Part shown: positions 61,737-64,000 of the stretch, one piece after another
Layout: each line of letters opens with the position of its first letter
How positions within the stretch are numbered: position 1 is the first letter of the stretch
Origin: Stenotrophomonas terrae
Lineage (GTDB): Bacteria; Pseudomonadota; Gammaproteobacteria; Xanthomonadales; Xanthomonadaceae
Assembly (NCBI RefSeq): GCF_001431465.1
Contig: NZ_LDJJ01000021.1
Coordinates: 1-64,000 of the forward strand
Reading direction: 5' to 3'
Length of the DNA: 64,000 nt
Program-made: the position numbers and the translations under genes
Notes under the pieces: generated by a model
Told to the model about the DNA's origin: nothing
What the model saw: the letters and a program-made list of their open reading frames with translations, nothing else
The model's database searches: none

Positions 61737-62026
61737 AGTCGCGTCGACAGTGCGTGGAGCTCCTGCAACAACGGCATCAACGCCGTTCCTCCGCATGGCG
61801 GCCATCTCGCCATACATACGAGCTCACAATCACCCTCCACTTACTCGCATAGCGGACAGGGGGGTGTGAGAGCTGCCTTCAAGACGCCGGATCCGCCCAA
61901 GCTGCATGCAGGCAAGCCCGCAACTCCTTGAACCCCATCACTGATTCACCGTCGCCTTCACCCGCGCGCCGCCGCACTGGGGTAGAACCGCAGGCGCAGG
62001 GGGTTCCACGCTTGGGGGTCCTACCG
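61737..62026. other. 290-nt gap before the amidase gene
   Basis: No gene, repeat family or strong hairpin is seen. It should contain the promoter of the amidase and the end of the MoxR operon. The amidase frame stays open through the last 99 nt, but that extension lacks a signal peptide. Confidence 0.4.
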
Positions 62027-63973
62027 ATGATGCACCGTCATACCGCCGTGCTGCTGTCTGCCGTCATCACCAGTGCCGTACTTGTTCCCGCTTACGCTCA
62101 AACCACCATCAAGGCACCTGTCGCCGACAGCGAGCAGGTGCTGGACATGCAACTGAAGATGGAAGAAGCACGCATGCTGCCGTTGCGGGCAATGTATGTG
62201 CGCTACTTCCAGCAAGCCTATCGTCGCTATCCAGGCATTCCGCGCGGCACGCTGGAATCGCTGGCCTTTGTGCAAAGCCGCTGGTCACCGTTGCAACCGG
62301 ACGCGCACGACCAGAACGATGCGCACCTGCGCATGCCACCGTCCTGGGGCGTGATGGGCCTGTATGCCGGCGGCGGTTTCGAAGACCAGGTAGGCGAAGC
62401 CGCCAGGCTGTTGGGGGTGCCTGCTGTCGCGGTACGCACCGATGCAGCCACCAACATCCTCGCCGCTGCAGCATTGCTGGATGCGCAGATCCGCAAGGAT
62501 CACCCCAATGCCGGCAGCAACGGGGCACCGACACCGGAAGCCATCCGTCCAGCGCTGATGCGCTATGCCGGCTATGCGCCCACCAGTGCGGCGGTGGGCG
62601 CGAGAAGCGCGGTCGATGACTATGCGCGCACCAGCTTTGCCTACGACGTGCTGCTGGCGCAGGACCGTGGCGTCAATGATCGCGGCATCGTGGTACCCGA
62701 GCGCGCGATCGCCTGGGAACAGGCCTTCGACGCACCGCAGCTGGTGACATTGCGGGCACCGATGGTACGCCTGGACATCAGCGCGGACCGGGTTGAAACC
62801 GACGCCTTCCGGATTGACCCCATCAGCGAAACCCTGCAACCACGCAGTACCACTGCCGCAGCCAGTGCGGCCAGCCCTGCGCTGGATGCCGGCATCCAGA
62901 GCACCGACTATGGCCCGGCGATCTGGAGCGCGGCGTCGACATCCAACTACTCCAGCTCACGTTCTGCAGCGGTAAGCGCGGTCACCATCCACACCACACA
63001 GGGCAGTTATGCCGGCACCATCTCCTGGTTCAAGAACGCATCGGCGCAGGTCAGTGCGCACTATGTGATCCGTTCCTCCGACGGCCAGGTAACGCAGATG
63101 GTGCGCAACGCCGACACCGCCTGGCATGTTGGCAGCCAGAACAGCTATACCCTGGGCATCGAGCATGAGGGCTACGTCGACAACAGCTCCTGGTACACCA
63201 ATGCGATGTACGACGCCTCGGCCGCACTGGTACGCCACTTCTGCGCCAGCTACAGCGCGATCAGCTGTGCCAGCGCATACAGCGGTGCATCCAGCAGCGG
63301 CATCAATGTGTTGGCCACCAGCGTCAAGATCAAAGGCCATCAGCACTACAGCGGCCAGACCCACACCGACCCGGGCATCAACTGGAACTGGTCCAAGTAC
63401 TACGGGCTGCTGAACCCCGGCAGCGGTGGCGGTACCGGCACGATCACGTATCTGGACCGTTTTGAAAGCAACGTTGGCCACTTCGATACCAACCCGAGCT
63501 ACTCGGGCAGCACCATCGGCATCAGTACCGCATCCACCGCCACACGCGATTGCACAACGCAGAAGAACGGCAGCTGTTCGCTGCGGGTGCTGCTCAAGGA
63601 CAACACCGCTAGCAGCGCCGACTGGGCCGTGCGTTTGTTGTCGGGCAGCGGTGCGCCGGCCAGCAATACCGCGTTGACCCGCGCCAATGGTGTGGTCGGT
63701 TTCTGGGTATGGAGTGGTGGCAGCGGAACCAGCGTCGGGCTCGGCATCGATGACAGCGACGGCACCGAGCGTTCGACCAGCAAGGCCATTGCGGCCGATA
63801 CCTGGACCTATGTGTCGTGGTCGTTGAGTGACGCGGCGCAGTGGAATGCGTGGGTGGATGGCAATGGCACGATCACCGGCAGCAGCGTGAAGTTGGATGC
63901 GATCTGGCTGTATCACGCCAATACCGCGTTTGACCTCAATGTGTATATCGATGATGTGCAGATAAAGAACTAA
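62027..63973 (+). CDS. Secreted multidomain N-acetylmuramoyl-L-alanine amidase
   Basis: 648 residues: signal peptide (ends VPAYAQ), a lysozyme-like helical domain (about 45-165), a linker, an Amidase_2 domain (about 320-480) and a C-terminal beta-sandwich (about 500-648, FESNVGHFDTNPSY to YIDDVQIKN) that is probably carbohydrate- or wall-binding. Amidase zinc ligands are seen as VTIHTTQG, TAWHVG and KGHQHYSGQTHTDPG. In the lysozyme-like part the position of the catalytic Glu of transglycosylases reads Gln (SLAFVQSRW), so that domain is probably not catalytic. Start ATGATG at 62027; a GGGGG stretch lies about 8 nt before it. Confidence 0.9.
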   Translation: MMHRHTAVLLSAVITSAVLVPAYAQTTIKAPVADSEQVLDMQLKMEEARMLPLRAMYVRYFQQAYRRYPGIPRGTLESLAFVQSRWSPLQPDAHDQNDAHLRMPPSWGVMGLYAGGGFEDQVGEAARLLGVPAVAVRTDAATNILAAAALLDAQIRKDHPNAGSNGAPTPEAIRPALMRYAGYAPTSAAVGARSAVDDYARTSFAYDVLLAQDRGVNDRGIVVPERAIAWEQAFDAPQLVTLRAPMVRLDISADRVETDAFRIDPISETLQPRSTTAAASAASPALDAGIQSTDYGPAIWSAASTSNYSSSRSAAVSAVTIHTTQGSYAGTISWFKNASAQVSAHYVIRSSDGQVTQMVRNADTAWHVGSQNSYTLGIEHEGYVDNSSWYTNAMYDASAALVRHFCASYSAISCASAYSGASSSGINVLATSVKIKGHQHYSGQTHTDPGINWNWSKYYGLLNPGSGGGTGTITYLDRFESNVGHFDTNPSYSGSTIGISTASTATRDCTTQKNGSCSLRVLLKDNTASSADWAVRLLSGSGAPASNTALTRANGVVGFWVWSGGSGTSVGLGIDDSDGTERSTSKAIAADTWTYVSWSLSDAAQWNAWVDGNGTITGSSVKLDAIWLYHANTAFDLNVYIDDVQIKN

Positions 63974-64000
63974 GCGGGCTGGTTTAGGTAGGTGCGGTGT

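Overview
The window looks like chromosomal DNA of a Stenotrophomonas-type gammaproteobacterium (Xanthomonadaceae). The basis is uniformly high-GC coding sequence and the family affinity of almost every protein. There are also GTAG-tagged palindromes around the core TGCCGAGCCATGCTCGGCA, which match the SMAG repeats known from Stenotrophomonas. I see no tRNA, rRNA, insertion sequence, prophage or CRISPR array. The species is not determinable from what I can see.

Layout. 1-4100: two tandem Cu/Zn superoxide dismutase lipoproteins and a Ser/Thr kinase with TPR repeats. 4100-11800: a nitrogen-assimilation block, all on the minus strand (ntrC, ntrB, a peptidoglycan amidase, amtB, glnK, glnA). It carries a textbook sigma-54 promoter with two NtrC sites before glnA and a third NtrC site directly against the ntrB start codon. 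11800-18400: uppP, a META/DUF4377 lipoprotein, a PEBP-family protein, a TPR-sulfotransferase-like fusion, a YheT-type hydrolase and a PlsC-type acyltransferase. 18500-21200: a PAS-PAS-GAF-GGDEF-EAL protein. 21300-27150: a compact minus-strand operon (orphan ParA, SixA, YceI, phospholipase D lipoprotein, hotdog thioesterase) divergent from an AAA ATPase. 27150-27700: a dense composite of palindromic repeats. 27700-39100: envelope and metabolic genes (AEC permease, a giant indolepyruvate oxidoreductase, LysR plus lipocalin-like pair, beta-lactamase-fold hydrolase) and a decayed GFA-family gene. 39100-44100: an iron-uptake locus (AraC regulator, Fur-like box, unknown 128-residue protein, RhtX/FptX-type permease, TonB-dependent receptor). 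44200-61740: M61 peptidase, methyltransferase, then two paralogous TldD-type metalloproteases with Tat-like signal peptides, one TldE/PmbA partner, and a tightly overlapping DUF4159-MoxR-DUF58-BatA-DUF4175 operon. 62000-64000: a secreted multidomain N-acetylmuramoyl-L-alanine amidase.

How it works together. The nitrogen block is a complete sensing loop: GlnK reports nitrogen status to NtrB/NtrC and AmtB, and NtrC drives glnA from sigma-54. The iron locus looks like use of a siderophore made elsewhere, since no biosynthesis genes are present in the window. The least explained system is the Tld-MoxR supercluster (47003-61736). Its TldD subunits appear to be exported while the TldE partner has no signal peptide. 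That suggests co-export of a folded Tld complex and a periplasmic peptide-processing role linked to a MoxR/VWA machine. Intergenic space is heavily colonised by at least four families of short inverted repeats, two of which have run into or over gene ends.
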